From an uncultured Prevotellaceae bacterium (lineage in GTDB: Bacteria; Bacteroidota; Bacteroidia; Bacteroidales; Bacteroidaceae): a stretch of 64,000 nt of DNA. The notes beneath the pieces are model-generated. The model was not told where the DNA came from. It was given only the letters and a program-made list of their open reading frames with translations, and did not search any database. This document shows, one piece after another, positions 16,365-23,951 of this stretch (within the stretch, counting starts at the first letter, position 1; each line of letters starts with the position of its first letter). Both the position numbers and the translations under genes were made by a program. The stretch covers positions 18,919 through 82,918 of the forward strand of contig CACXJZ010000014.1 in the NCBI GenBank assembly GCA_902768105.1. Reading direction: 5' to 3'.

Positions 16365-17282
16365 TCAGTTCGAACCGATGTAAAGGAATATCATTCCGAG
16401 CAACACCAAGACAAGGTCAAAGGCCTTTGCCTTGAGGTTCTTCTCATGGAACAAGGATGCCCCGAAGAGAAAACTGACAATGACGCTGCCCCTGCGAATC
16501 ATCGACACGATGCTAATCATGGCGTCGGGCAACGACAGCGAATAGAAATACAGGAAATCGGCCGTCGAGAGGAAGATGCTGACGCCCAGGATAGACCATT
16601 TCCAGTGGTAGGGCGTCGTCTTCTTGTGCGTGGGCCACCACAGCAGCAGGAGCATCGCACCCATCATGAAGCACTGGTAGATGTTGTACCACGACTGCAC
16701 CATCATGCGGTCGAGCCCTACCCCGCCCTCACCGACAGGCGCCATGAGGTATTTGTCGTAAAGCCCGCTGATGGCTCCCGTAACGGCGGCACCGACAATC
16801 ATCCAAATCCATTGGTCGCGTTTGAAGTCGATGCCCTCTTTCTTGCTGCTGCGACTGAGCATGAAGAACGAGATAATGGCTAGCGTCACACCCACCCATT
16901 GCCACAAGTTCAGCCGTTCTCCAAAGAAGAGCAAGGCACCAATAAGTACCATCACAGGTCTCGTGGCATTAATGGGACCGACGATGGTGAGTGGCAAATG
17001 CTTCATACCAAAATAACCTAAAAGCCAGCTACTTAACACAATTAGGCTCTTCAAAAGGATGAACCTATGAACCTCCCATCCGCCACTCGCTACAAGGAAG
17101 TCGGAACCATCGAGCACGTGGGTGTAATAGCTCAGCAGGATGAAGGGCAGGAAGATGAGCGACGAGAACAGCGTGTTGAGGAACAGCACGGGAATAACCG
17201 CGTTCTCCTTCAGCGCTTCTTTCTTGAAAGAGTCATAGCAGCCCAAGAGTGCTGCAGACATGAATGCAAGGATTAACCACAT
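16365..17282 (-). CDS. DMT/EamA-type transporter
   Basis: 305 residues with about ten hydrophobic helices in two halves, the architecture of the drug/metabolite transporter superfamily. It begins MWLILAFMSAALLGCYDSFKKEA and contains GPINATRPVMVLIGALLFFGERL, the conserved end of the first EamA repeat. The second repeat includes MIRRGSVIVSFLFGASLFHEKN. The substrate cannot be predicted. It follows truA by 44 bases and is probably cotranscribed with it. Its end lies near the nfeD promoter. Confidence 0.85.
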   Translation of the reverse strand: MWLILAFMSAALLGCYDSFKKEALKENAVIPVLFLNTLFSSLIFLPFILLSYYTHVLDGSDFLVASGGWEVHRFILLKSLIVLSSWLLGYFGMKHLPLTIVGPINATRPVMVLIGALLFFGERLNLWQWVGVTLAIISFFMLSRSSKKEGIDFKRDQWIWMIVGAAVTGAISGLYDKYLMAPVGEGGVGLDRMMVQSWYNIYQCFMMGAMLLLLWWPTHKKTTPYHWKWSILGVSIFLSTADFLYFYSLSLPDAMISIVSMIRRGSVIVSFLFGASLFHEKNLKAKAFDLVLVLLGMIFLYIGSN

Positions 17283-17326
17283 TTTATATTATCCTTAGGA
17301 GCTCAGAAGTTCACTCCATATTTCTT

Positions 17327-18055
17327 TTAAAATTCTACATTTTCCAGGAATAGCGCGTGAGCGGGCATCGACTCGCCGGCACCCGTTCGACTGCCCTTCT
17401 CAATGACCCGACGGAACTCAGCCAGCGTCATGCGACCACGTCCCACCTCGATGAGCGTCCCCACCACCGCACGCACCATGTTGCGCAGAAAGCGGTTGGC
17501 ACAGATTTCGAAATACCACTCTGTCTCACTCGTCTGGTGCCACCGGGCAGCATAAATGGTGCAGAGCGTGGTCTTCACATCGCTGCCAGCCTTGCAGAAA
17601 GCCCCGAAGTCATCGTACTCACGGAGTACCTCGGCAGCCTGGTTCATAGCCTCGAAGTCCAGCTTATAGTGCAGCTGGCACGAATACTTGCGCAGGAAGG
17701 GCGACTTGTGGGTGTGTATATAATAATGATACGTGCGACGCTTGGCAGAGAAGCGGGCATGCATGTCGTCGCTGACAGGCTCCACGCTCCAGACGCTGAT
17801 GTCCTCAGGCAGCGCATGGTCGAGCTTATAGGCTAGGTTCTGCATGTCGTAAGTGCCCTCGTAGTCGAAGTGTGCCACCATGCGGCGTGCATGCACTCCG
17901 GCATCGGTACGTCCTGCTCCTACCACCTCTATTTTCTCACGCAGCAGCATCGACAGGCAACGCTCCAGTTCCTGCTGTACCGTCACCCCGTTGGGCTGCA
18001 CCTGCCACCCGTGATAGGCAGTCCCGTCGTATGAAAACCAAACAAAAAATCTCAT
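17327..18055 (-). CDS. truA: tRNA pseudouridine synthase TruA
   Basis: 242 residues from the ATG at 18055. It makes pseudouridine at positions 38-40 of tRNAs. The family core is intact: RFFVWFSYDGTAYHGWQVQP, the catalytic aspartate in GAGRTDAGVHA, and FLRNMVRAVVGTLIEVG. An upstream TTG in the same frame falls inside the -7 box and is rejected. The -7 box (18065-18072) ends about ten bases before the ATG, so the mRNA would be nearly leaderless. It is divergent from the EFR1 gene across a 40-base interval. Confidence 0.95.
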   Translation of the reverse strand: MRFFVWFSYDGTAYHGWQVQPNGVTVQQELERCLSMLLREKIEVVGAGRTDAGVHARRMVAHFDYEGTYDMQNLAYKLDHALPEDISVWSVEPVSDDMHARFSAKRRTYHYYIHTHKSPFLRKYSCQLHYKLDFEAMNQAAEVLREYDDFGAFCKAGSDVKTTLCTIYAARWHQTSETEWYFEICANRFLRNMVRAVVGTLIEVGRGRMTLAEFRRVIEKGSRTGAGESMPAHALFLENVEF

Positions 18056-18064
18056 AATCGGCTG

Positions 18065-18091
18065 CAAAATTACAAAAAATCATTATCTTTG
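18065..18091. promoter_or_regulatory. Divergent promoters of truA and the EFR1 gene
   Basis: Minus strand box TAATTTTG at 18065-18072 serves truA. Plus strand box TATCTTTG at 18084-18091 serves the EFR1 gene, only four bases before its ATG. Clear -33 elements are lacking. Both messages would have little or no leader. Confidence 0.65.
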
Positions 18092-18095
18092 CACC

Positions 18096-18857
18096 ATGAT
18101 TTTCTATTTTTCTGGTTCTGGCAACACAAAATGGGCAGCTCAGCAGCTGGCCGAAGCCATTGGCGAAGAGCTTATCTACATTCCCGGCGAGCTCAGGAAA
18201 GACAAGTGCGAATACACGCTCGCAGAGGATGAGCGACTGGGATTCTGCTTCCCTACCCACGGATGGCAGCCACCACGCATCGTCCGCGAGTTTGTGCGGC
18301 GTTCCACCTTCCACCTTTCGCCTTCTACCTATATTTATGCGCTGACAACCTGTGGCGACAACATGGGCGAGCTGATGACCATCTTCAGGAAAGAGCTGCA
18401 GCAGAAGGGGTTACGACTTGACAGCTCGTTCGCGGTAGTGATGCCGGAGTCGTGTGTGTGCTTCTCGTTCCTACATCTGGACACGCCTGAAAAGGAACGC
18501 GAGAAGATTGAGGCTGCCAAGGTGCGCATGAAGCATATTGCCGAGATTGTAGCCCATCGGCAGACCAACGTGCACGAACTGGTAAAGGGTGCCATTCCGC
18601 GCACTTATTCCTACGTGATAGGAGGTTACTACAACAAGCACCTGATTACTGACGAGAAGTTCTGGGTGGATGAGGAAGCGTGCATTGGCTGCGGCCTCTG
18701 TGCAAAGCTCTGTCCTGTAGATGACATCAAAGGAACACCGCCCGTGTGGAACCACAACGGACGGTGCACCAACTGTCTTGCCTGTTATCATCATTGTCCG
18801 CGTCACGCCATCCATTGGGCGAAGATGAAGCGAGGACAATATATCTTCAAACCTTAA
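18096..18857 (+). CDS. EFR1-type flavodoxin/ferredoxin protein
   Basis: 253 residues. The N-terminal flavodoxin-like domain starts with the FMN phosphate loop (FYFSGSGNTKWAA, 3-15). The C-terminal part has two 4Fe-4S clusters (CIGCGLCAKLCP and CTNCLACYHHCP, about 208-240). Such EFR1 proteins are soluble electron carriers of anaerobes; the partner is unknown. The start is fixed by the promoter four bases upstream, implying a leaderless message. Its 3' end overlaps the convergent gene at 18854 by four bases. Confidence 0.9.
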   Translation: MIFYFSGSGNTKWAAQQLAEAIGEELIYIPGELRKDKCEYTLAEDERLGFCFPTHGWQPPRIVREFVRRSTFHLSPSTYIYALTTCGDNMGELMTIFRKELQQKGLRLDSSFAVVMPESCVCFSFLHLDTPEKEREKIEAAKVRMKHIAEIVAHRQTNVHELVKGAIPRTYSYVIGGYYNKHLITDEKFWVDEEACIGCGLCAKLCPVDDIKGTPPVWNHNGRCTNCLACYHHCPRHAIHWAKMKRGQYIFKP

Positions 18858-19528
18858 TAAACGCGAGGACCAAAGATCGTGGTACCTACGCGGACCATCG
18901 TTGAGCCACACTCGACAGCGATGGGATAGTCGTGGCTCATGCCCCACGAACGCTCGCAGAAGGCGTCGTCGGCAGCAAAGTAGTCACGCTTCACTTCTTC
19001 AAAGAAGTTCTTGGCGAGCATCATCTCTGAACGTATCTGCGACTCGTCTTCGACGAACGATGCCATCATCATGAGACCGCAAATCTGCACATGCTCCAAC
19101 TGACGCCATTCGCCTTCTTTCAAGAGCTGACGACAGGCATCGAGCGTCAGGCCGTACTTCGTCTCTTCTTCTGCAATATGAAGCTCGAGCAAAACCTTGA
19201 TGACACGGTCGTTCTTGGCTGCCTGCTTATCAATCTCCTTGAGCAGCTTCAATGAGTCAACAGCCTGAATCATAGAGATATAAGGAGCAATATACTTCAC
19301 CTTATTGGTCTGCAGATGTCCGATGAAATGCCACTCAATATCCTTGGGCAGCGTCTCCACCTTCTGGCGCAGCTCCTGCTCGTGGCTCTCGCCGAAGATG
19401 CGCTGACCCTCGGCGTAAGCTGCCTCAATATATTCGTTGGGATGGTACTTGCTAATGGCCACCAGGCGCACACCCTCGGGCAGGTCAGCTAGCACATGCC
19501 GCAGGTTTCCCTTGACGTCGTAATCCAT
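18854..19528 (-). CDS. PLP-binding homeostasis protein (YggS/PLPBP family)
   Basis: 224 residues, the standard length. It has the alanine-racemase-like barrel of the YggS family. The PLP lysine is in LVAISKYHPNE (near 27), the GESHEQEL and EWHFIGHLQTNK motifs are present, and GMSHDYPIAVECGSTMVRVGT lies near the C-terminus. It binds pyridoxal phosphate and buffers B6 vitamers and amino acid pools. It is translationally coupled to the DUF4494 gene (TAATG overlap at 19528). Confidence 0.94.
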   Translation of the reverse strand: MDYDVKGNLRHVLADLPEGVRLVAISKYHPNEYIEAAYAEGQRIFGESHEQELRQKVETLPKDIEWHFIGHLQTNKVKYIAPYISMIQAVDSLKLLKEIDKQAAKNDRVIKVLLELHIAEEETKYGLTLDACRQLLKEGEWRQLEHVQICGLMMMASFVEDESQIRSEMMLAKNFFEEVKRDYFAADDAFCERSWGMSHDYPIAVECGSTMVRVGTTIFGPRVY

Positions 19529-19989
19529 TACTCTTCTGCTTTCTTCGCTGTGTGTTCGAAGACGTCCATGAACTTGGTCTCGCTGATGTTCGAGATGACG
19601 TAGTCAATCATCGTGCCGTTCATCACCTCGTCAACATTCTTCACCGCGCCGTTCAGCGTGGCAGCCTGAACCAGATAGGTAACGCTGTTGCGTTTCTCCT
19701 TCTCGGTCTTCTCGTCAATGGTAATAAACTGGAGCTTGGCCTTGTACCAGCGGTCGTCGTTGTCGTTCTCGCTGAAGAATATCTCGTGGTAGGCGGCGGG
19801 AGTGATGTTCTTGACTTCAAACTCTCCGCTGATATAAGCTGACATCTCCTTCGTGATGGTCTCTTCAGCCTCGCCAAAGCTCAGGGCGTCAACCACATAG
19901 TATTCAATTACCTTTTTTGTCATACCGTCCTCCATCGTCTTGTCGTAACGGATGGCGGTCTCAAACCAGTTTGCTGTTCTGCTTCTCAT
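19528..19989 (-). CDS. DUF4494 protein
   Basis: 153 residues, soluble. It matches my recollection of the Bacteroidota DUF4494 family, beginning RTANWFETAIRYDKTMEDG and containing KKVIEYYVVDALSFGEAE and KAKLQFITIDEKTEKEK. No enzymatic motif is visible and no function is known to me. It lies 21 bases after the pseudokinase gene and overlaps the PLP-binding protein gene by one base. Confidence 0.85.
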   Translation of the reverse strand: MRSRTANWFETAIRYDKTMEDGMTKKVIEYYVVDALSFGEAEETITKEMSAYISGEFEVKNITPAAYHEIFFSENDNDDRWYKAKLQFITIDEKTEKEKRNSVTYLVQAATLNGAVKNVDEVMNGTMIDYVISNISETKFMDVFEHTAKKAEE

Positions 19990-20010
19990 TGTTTATCTGA
20001 ATTTACATTT

Positions 20011-21246
20011 TTACTTTTGTACGCCGTAATACTGCAGTTTCTTCTTTTTCTGCTCCGTCAGCGTTTCCACGATTTCCGTTGCGAGAACCTGACTGCGGGC
20101 CGTGCTGATGCCGGCCTCCGTAGCAATATCAAGCTGCTGCTGCAACAACTCCTCGTTCACGCTCGACATCTCTGCCATGAACTTCTTTTCGCTCGAATTC
20201 ATGTGCTCATTATCGTATATCTTGGAAAGGATGCGGTCGGCTTCGGCAGTAAAACGCTTGCGGAAAATCTGCTCTGCCTTGGCCTCGTACTCTTTCTGCT
20301 GGCGACGCTCCTCCGGTGTCATCACCAAAGAATCGCCACTCACCACACCCAGCTCAGCAGGGTCGAAGCCGTCTTCTATCAGGTCGTCAGTAGCCTGTCT
20401 GGGAGCGGGTTTCACAAATTCCACGGTCGTTGGCTCGGGCATCAGCATGAAGTAGCCGCCAACCAGTATCAGCGCCACAATGGCAGCTGCCAACAAAGTC
20501 AGCCACGAACGACGCAACTCGCGCTTTGAAGCAAGGGCCTTACGCATATCGGTAATCGACTCGTAACGTCCCTCCGGCATTTCCGACTGGGCTTTCTTTG
20601 CAATCTTACGATAGTCATAGGTGGACTCCGTCATCTCAAAGAGCCAGCTGATGAGCTTGCCCAATGAATAGATATCGCAGCGGTTGTCAACGGTACCGTC
20701 ATTGCGTATCTCCGGGGCGATGAAGTCCTCCATGCCCTCGTACAGGTCCATGCGGTTTTTCATACCAAGATAGAACGAGCCGTGGGTCAGCAGCATCACG
20801 GCATTATCGCCCTTGCGCACCAGAATGTTCTGTGGTGCATAGCAGACATGCCATACCTGCTGCTCGTGCAAATATTCCGTCACGTCGAGCAACTGCTGAA
20901 TAATCGTGCTGATAAAGCCCTTGGTACCTACAATGGAGGGCTGGTCCTGCACCAACTGCGCCAACGTCACATAGTTACCTTGTTCCAAGTGCAGCGAAAC
21001 AATGTTGTTGCCCTTGAGTTCAGGCTCAAAATGCAACTGGTGCTTATGCATCAGCTCCTTGTTTTTCTCACACTCACTCTTTAACGCCTCAGCAAACACG
21101 ATGCTGTCATTCAACTGCGGTCTGATAGCCAGGACATTCTGACACTTGCCATCTTCCAGCTGGACCTTCGTAAAGCGGCCCAACGACATGGTGGCCAACT
21201 TGGCCCTCAATGGCGATTTTGATTCCAAAAGTTCCTCGTAGTTCAT
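20011..21246 (-). CDS. Transmembrane pseudokinase (degenerate Ser/Thr kinase fold)
   Basis: 411 residues from the ATG at 21246; a longer frame would cross the promoter. Residues about 20-245 follow the protein kinase fold. The HRDxxxxN loop reads HVCYAPQN (133-140), losing the catalytic aspartate and lysine. DFG is replaced by HGS (155-157), and the VAIK lysine region reads LAIR (39-42). The structural APE (177-179) and the DIYSLG aspartate (191) remain. A helix at about 249-268 precedes a periplasmic, helical charged domain to 411. It therefore looks like a membrane pseudokinase with a cytoplasmic N-terminus. It heads an operon with DUF4494 and the PLP-binding protein. ATP binding without catalysis is possible. 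Confidence 0.78.
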   Translation of the reverse strand: MNYEELLESKSPLRAKLATMSLGRFTKVQLEDGKCQNVLAIRPQLNDSIVFAEALKSECEKNKELMHKHQLHFEPELKGNNIVSLHLEQGNYVTLAQLVQDQPSIVGTKGFISTIIQQLLDVTEYLHEQQVWHVCYAPQNILVRKGDNAVMLLTHGSFYLGMKNRMDLYEGMEDFIAPEIRNDGTVDNRCDIYSLGKLISWLFEMTESTYDYRKIAKKAQSEMPEGRYESITDMRKALASKRELRRSWLTLLAAAIVALILVGGYFMLMPEPTTVEFVKPAPRQATDDLIEDGFDPAELGVVSGDSLVMTPEERRQQKEYEAKAEQIFRKRFTAEADRILSKIYDNEHMNSSEKKFMAEMSSVNEELLQQQLDIATEAGISTARSQVLATEIVETLTEQKKKKLQYYGVQK

Positions 21247-21269
21247 CGTTTTTATTACTTTTCGGGGGG

Positions 21270-21277
21270 CAAAGGTA
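21270..21277 (-). promoter_or_regulatory. -7 box of the pseudokinase operon
   Basis: Minus strand TACCTTTG, about 24 bases before the ATG at 21246. No clear -33 element is seen; the sequence upstream is a heptad repeat. Confidence 0.7.
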
Positions 21278-21285
21278 CAAAAAAA

Positions 21286-21429
21286 AGTGAAAAGTGAAGA
21301 GTGAAGAGTGAATAATTTGCTTCCACTACTAAAAAAACTCATAACTCATAACTGATAACTCATAACTTTTTTGTAACTTTGCAGCCGAAAAAATAAATAG
21401 TAAATCGAAAATCGTTAAAATCGAAAATA
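21286..21429. repeat. Stacked degenerate short tandem repeats in a divergent interval
   Basis: Three arrays in succession: GTGAAGAGTGAAGAGTGAA plus the AAGCAAATTATTC-type head (21286-21330), ATAACTC/ATAACTG units (21338-21368) and AAATCGAAAATCGTTAAAA units (21402-21429). The aminotransferase -7 box lies between the second and third. Confidence 0.75.
21374..21381 (+). promoter_or_regulatory. -7 box of the aminotransferase gene
   Basis: TAACTTTG, 55 bases before the start codon. The leader contains an AAATCG-type repeat. Confidence 0.65.
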
Positions 21430-21436
21430 ATACAAG

Positions 21437-22636
21437 ATGCCGGAAATATCTGTACGCGGAGTGGAAATGCCAGAGTCACCAATCAGGAAACTCGCTCCTC
21501 TTGCCGCAAAAGCTAAACAAAACGGAACAAAGGTCTATCACCTCAACATCGGACAGCCTGACCTGCCCACACCACAAGTAGCGCTTGACGCGCTGAAGAC
21601 CATAGACCGCAACATCCTGGAATACTCTCCCTCGCAGGGCTATCTGAGCTACCGCGAAAAACTTGTCGGCTACTACGAGAAATACAACATCCACGTGACA
21701 GCTGACGACATCATTATCACCTCTGGTGGTTCGGAGGCGGTGCTTTTTGCCTTCTTGAGCTGTCTGAACCCAGGTGACGAGATTATCGTTCCAGAGCCTG
21801 CCTACGCCAACTACATGGCCTTTGCCATCAGCGCCGGAGCCAAGATCCGTACCATTGCCACCACCATCGAGGAGGGTTTCTCATTGCCGAAGGTGGAGAA
21901 GTTTGAGGAGCTTATCAACGACCGCACCCGCGCCATCATGATATGCAACCCCAACAACCCCACAGGTTACCTCTACACCCGCCGTGAGATGAACCAGATA
22001 CGCGACCTGGTGAAGAAGTACGACCTGTATCTGTTCTCAGACGAGGTCTATCGCGAGTATATCTACACCGGTTCACCCTATATCTCTGCCTGCCATTTGG
22101 AGGGCATTGAACAGAACGTTATCCTCATCGACTCCGTATCGAAGCGCTACTCCGAGTGCGGCATCCGCATCGGCGCACTCATCACGAAGAACGAGCAGGT
22201 ACGCAAAGCTGTCATGAAGTTCTGTCAGGCACGCCTCTCTCCCCCACTCATCGGACAGATTGTTGCCGAGGCATCACTTGACACACCCGAGGAATATCTG
22301 CGCGATGTCTATGACGAGTATGTGGAGCGTCGAAAGTGTCTGATTGACGGCCTGAACCGCATTCCCGGCGTCTATTCACCCATTCCCATGGGAGCCTTCT
22401 ACACCGTTGCGAAGCTGCCTGTTGACGATGCAGAGAAATTCTGCCGCTGGTGTCTCAGCGAATTCAACTACGAGGGCGAGACCGTCATGATGGCTCCTGC
22501 TGCCGGCTTCTACACCACACCCGGAGCCGGCATCGACCAGGTACGTATTGCCTACGTGTTGAAGAAGAAGGACCTGGAGCGGGCACTCGTCGTGCTGGCG
22601 AAAGCACTTGAAGCCTATCCCGGACGCACGGTATGA
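21437..22636 (+). CDS. PLP-dependent class I/II aminotransferase
   Basis: 399 residues. This is a fold-type I aminotransferase of the aspartate aminotransferase superfamily. It shows HLNIGQPDLPTP, EYSPSQGYLSYREKL, the glycine-rich ITSGGSEAVLFAF, NPNNPTGYLYTR, SDEVYREYIYTG and the PLP lysine in DSVSKRYSECGIRIG (near 235). A basic residue near the C-terminus (QVRIAYVLKK) would bind the substrate carboxylate. It is cytoplasmic. The substrate is uncertain; it may be aspartate-like or a keto acid of amino acid synthesis. The permease gene follows with a four-base overlap. Confidence 0.88.
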   Translation: MPEISVRGVEMPESPIRKLAPLAAKAKQNGTKVYHLNIGQPDLPTPQVALDALKTIDRNILEYSPSQGYLSYREKLVGYYEKYNIHVTADDIIITSGGSEAVLFAFLSCLNPGDEIIVPEPAYANYMAFAISAGAKIRTIATTIEEGFSLPKVEKFEELINDRTRAIMICNPNNPTGYLYTRREMNQIRDLVKKYDLYLFSDEVYREYIYTGSPYISACHLEGIEQNVILIDSVSKRYSECGIRIGALITKNEQVRKAVMKFCQARLSPPLIGQIVAEASLDTPEEYLRDVYDEYVERRKCLIDGLNRIPGVYSPIPMGAFYTVAKLPVDDAEKFCRWCLSEFNYEGETVMMAPAAGFYTTPGAGIDQVRIAYVLKKKDLERALVVLAKALEAYPGRTV

Positions 22637-23880
22637 ATCTTCCCCTATTCATAGCCAAGAGAATCTACAGCGAGGGCGGTGACAATCGTAAGGTCAGCCG
22701 TCCTGCTATTCAGATAGCCACCTTCGGAGTGGCCATCGGACTGGCTGTGATGATTGTGACCGTCAGCGTCGTGATGGGATTCAAGCACACCATCCGCGAC
22801 AAGGTCATCGGCTTTGGAAGCCATATCCAGATAGAGAACCTGCTGGCCATCGGCAGTCAGGTGGAGCTGAGTGACTCGACAATGGACATCCTCAGCCACA
22901 TGGCCGGCATCGACCACGTACAACGCTACGTTCTGGCACAAGGCATCCTGAAGACTGACAGCGACTTTCTGGGCGTCATCTTCAAGGGTATTGATGAAAA
23001 CTACAAGACCGACTTCCTGCGTCAGCACGTCATCGACGGAGAGATGCCTGTCTTCAGCGGCGAGAAGAGCACCAACAAGATACTCGCCTCGAAACTCATT
23101 GCCGACAAACTGCAACTCAAGGCGGGCGACCGCGTCTATGCCTACTTCATTACCGATGAAGGCGTCAAAGCCCGGAAGTTTACGATAGCCGGCGTCTATC
23201 AGACCAACATGACGAAATTCGACCAGGCACTCTGTTTTACCGACCTTTACACAGCCCGGAAACTGAACCAATGGGACGAGACCGACATCTACTCGGGGGC
23301 AGAGATGACCGTCAACGACTTCAACATGCTGGCTCCCATAGCCGACGATGTGGCACAGCAACTGAAATTCATCAATACCAGCATTGAGGAACCCACGTTG
23401 ACGCTAGCTTCCAAGACCATCTTCGAGGCCTATCCCCAAATCTTCACTTGGCTGCAGCTGCTTGACATCAACGTGTGGATTATCCTTGTGTTGATGGTGT
23501 GCGTGGCAGGCTTCACCATGATTTCGGGACTACTCATCATTATTCTGGAACGCACGCAGATGATTGGAATCTTGAAGGCACTCGGTGCACGCAACAAGAC
23601 CATTCGTCACACCTTCCTCTGGTTTGCAGCCTTCATCATCACTCAGGGACTCCTGTTGGGCGACGTCATTGGCATCGGCATCGTACTATTGCAACAGCAT
23701 TTTGGTATAGTCACGCTCGACCCTGCCACATACTACGTCAAAGAGGCTCCCATGGAACTGAATCTGCCTATCATTGTGACACTTAACGTCGCCACACTAC
23801 TCATCAGCGTCTTCGTGCTGATAGCCCCCAGCTATTTCATTTCTTTCATCCATCCAGCAAAATCTATGCGTTACGAGTAA
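22633..23880 (+). CDS. ABC transporter permease of the LolC/E-FtsX type
   Basis: 415 residues. One N-terminal helix (about 25-50), a large periplasmic MacB-like domain (about 50-270) and three C-terminal helices (about 275-400) form the FtsX/LolE architecture. The opening MNLPLFIAKRIYSEGGDNRKVSRPA is characteristic of Bacteroidota lipoprotein-release-type permeases. MISGLLIIILERTQMIGILKALGA is the conserved cytoplasmic coupling region. No ATPase gene is adjacent, so the LolD-like partner must be elsewhere. It overlaps the aminotransferase gene by four bases. Lipoprotein trafficking is likely but not proven. Confidence 0.85.
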   Translation: MNLPLFIAKRIYSEGGDNRKVSRPAIQIATFGVAIGLAVMIVTVSVVMGFKHTIRDKVIGFGSHIQIENLLAIGSQVELSDSTMDILSHMAGIDHVQRYVLAQGILKTDSDFLGVIFKGIDENYKTDFLRQHVIDGEMPVFSGEKSTNKILASKLIADKLQLKAGDRVYAYFITDEGVKARKFTIAGVYQTNMTKFDQALCFTDLYTARKLNQWDETDIYSGAEMTVNDFNMLAPIADDVAQQLKFINTSIEEPTLTLASKTIFEAYPQIFTWLQLLDINVWIILVLMVCVAGFTMISGLLIIILERTQMIGILKALGARNKTIRHTFLWFAAFIITQGLLLGDVIGIGIVLLQQHFGIVTLDPATYYVKEAPMELNLPIIVTLNVATLLISVFVLIAPSYFISFIHPAKSMRYE

Positions 23881-23897
23881 AAAATTGCACAAAAAAT

Positions 23898-23928
23898 TTT
23901 GAAATGTGCAAAAAAGGTGTTACCTTTG
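23898..23928 (+). promoter_or_regulatory. Promoter of the acyl-CoA synthetase pair
   Basis: TTTG at 23898-23901 and TACCTTTG at 23921-23928 with an ideal 19-base spacer. Start codon 23 bases downstream. Confidence 0.85.
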
Positions 23929-23951
23929 CACAGAATTTTTGAAAATGTGCA

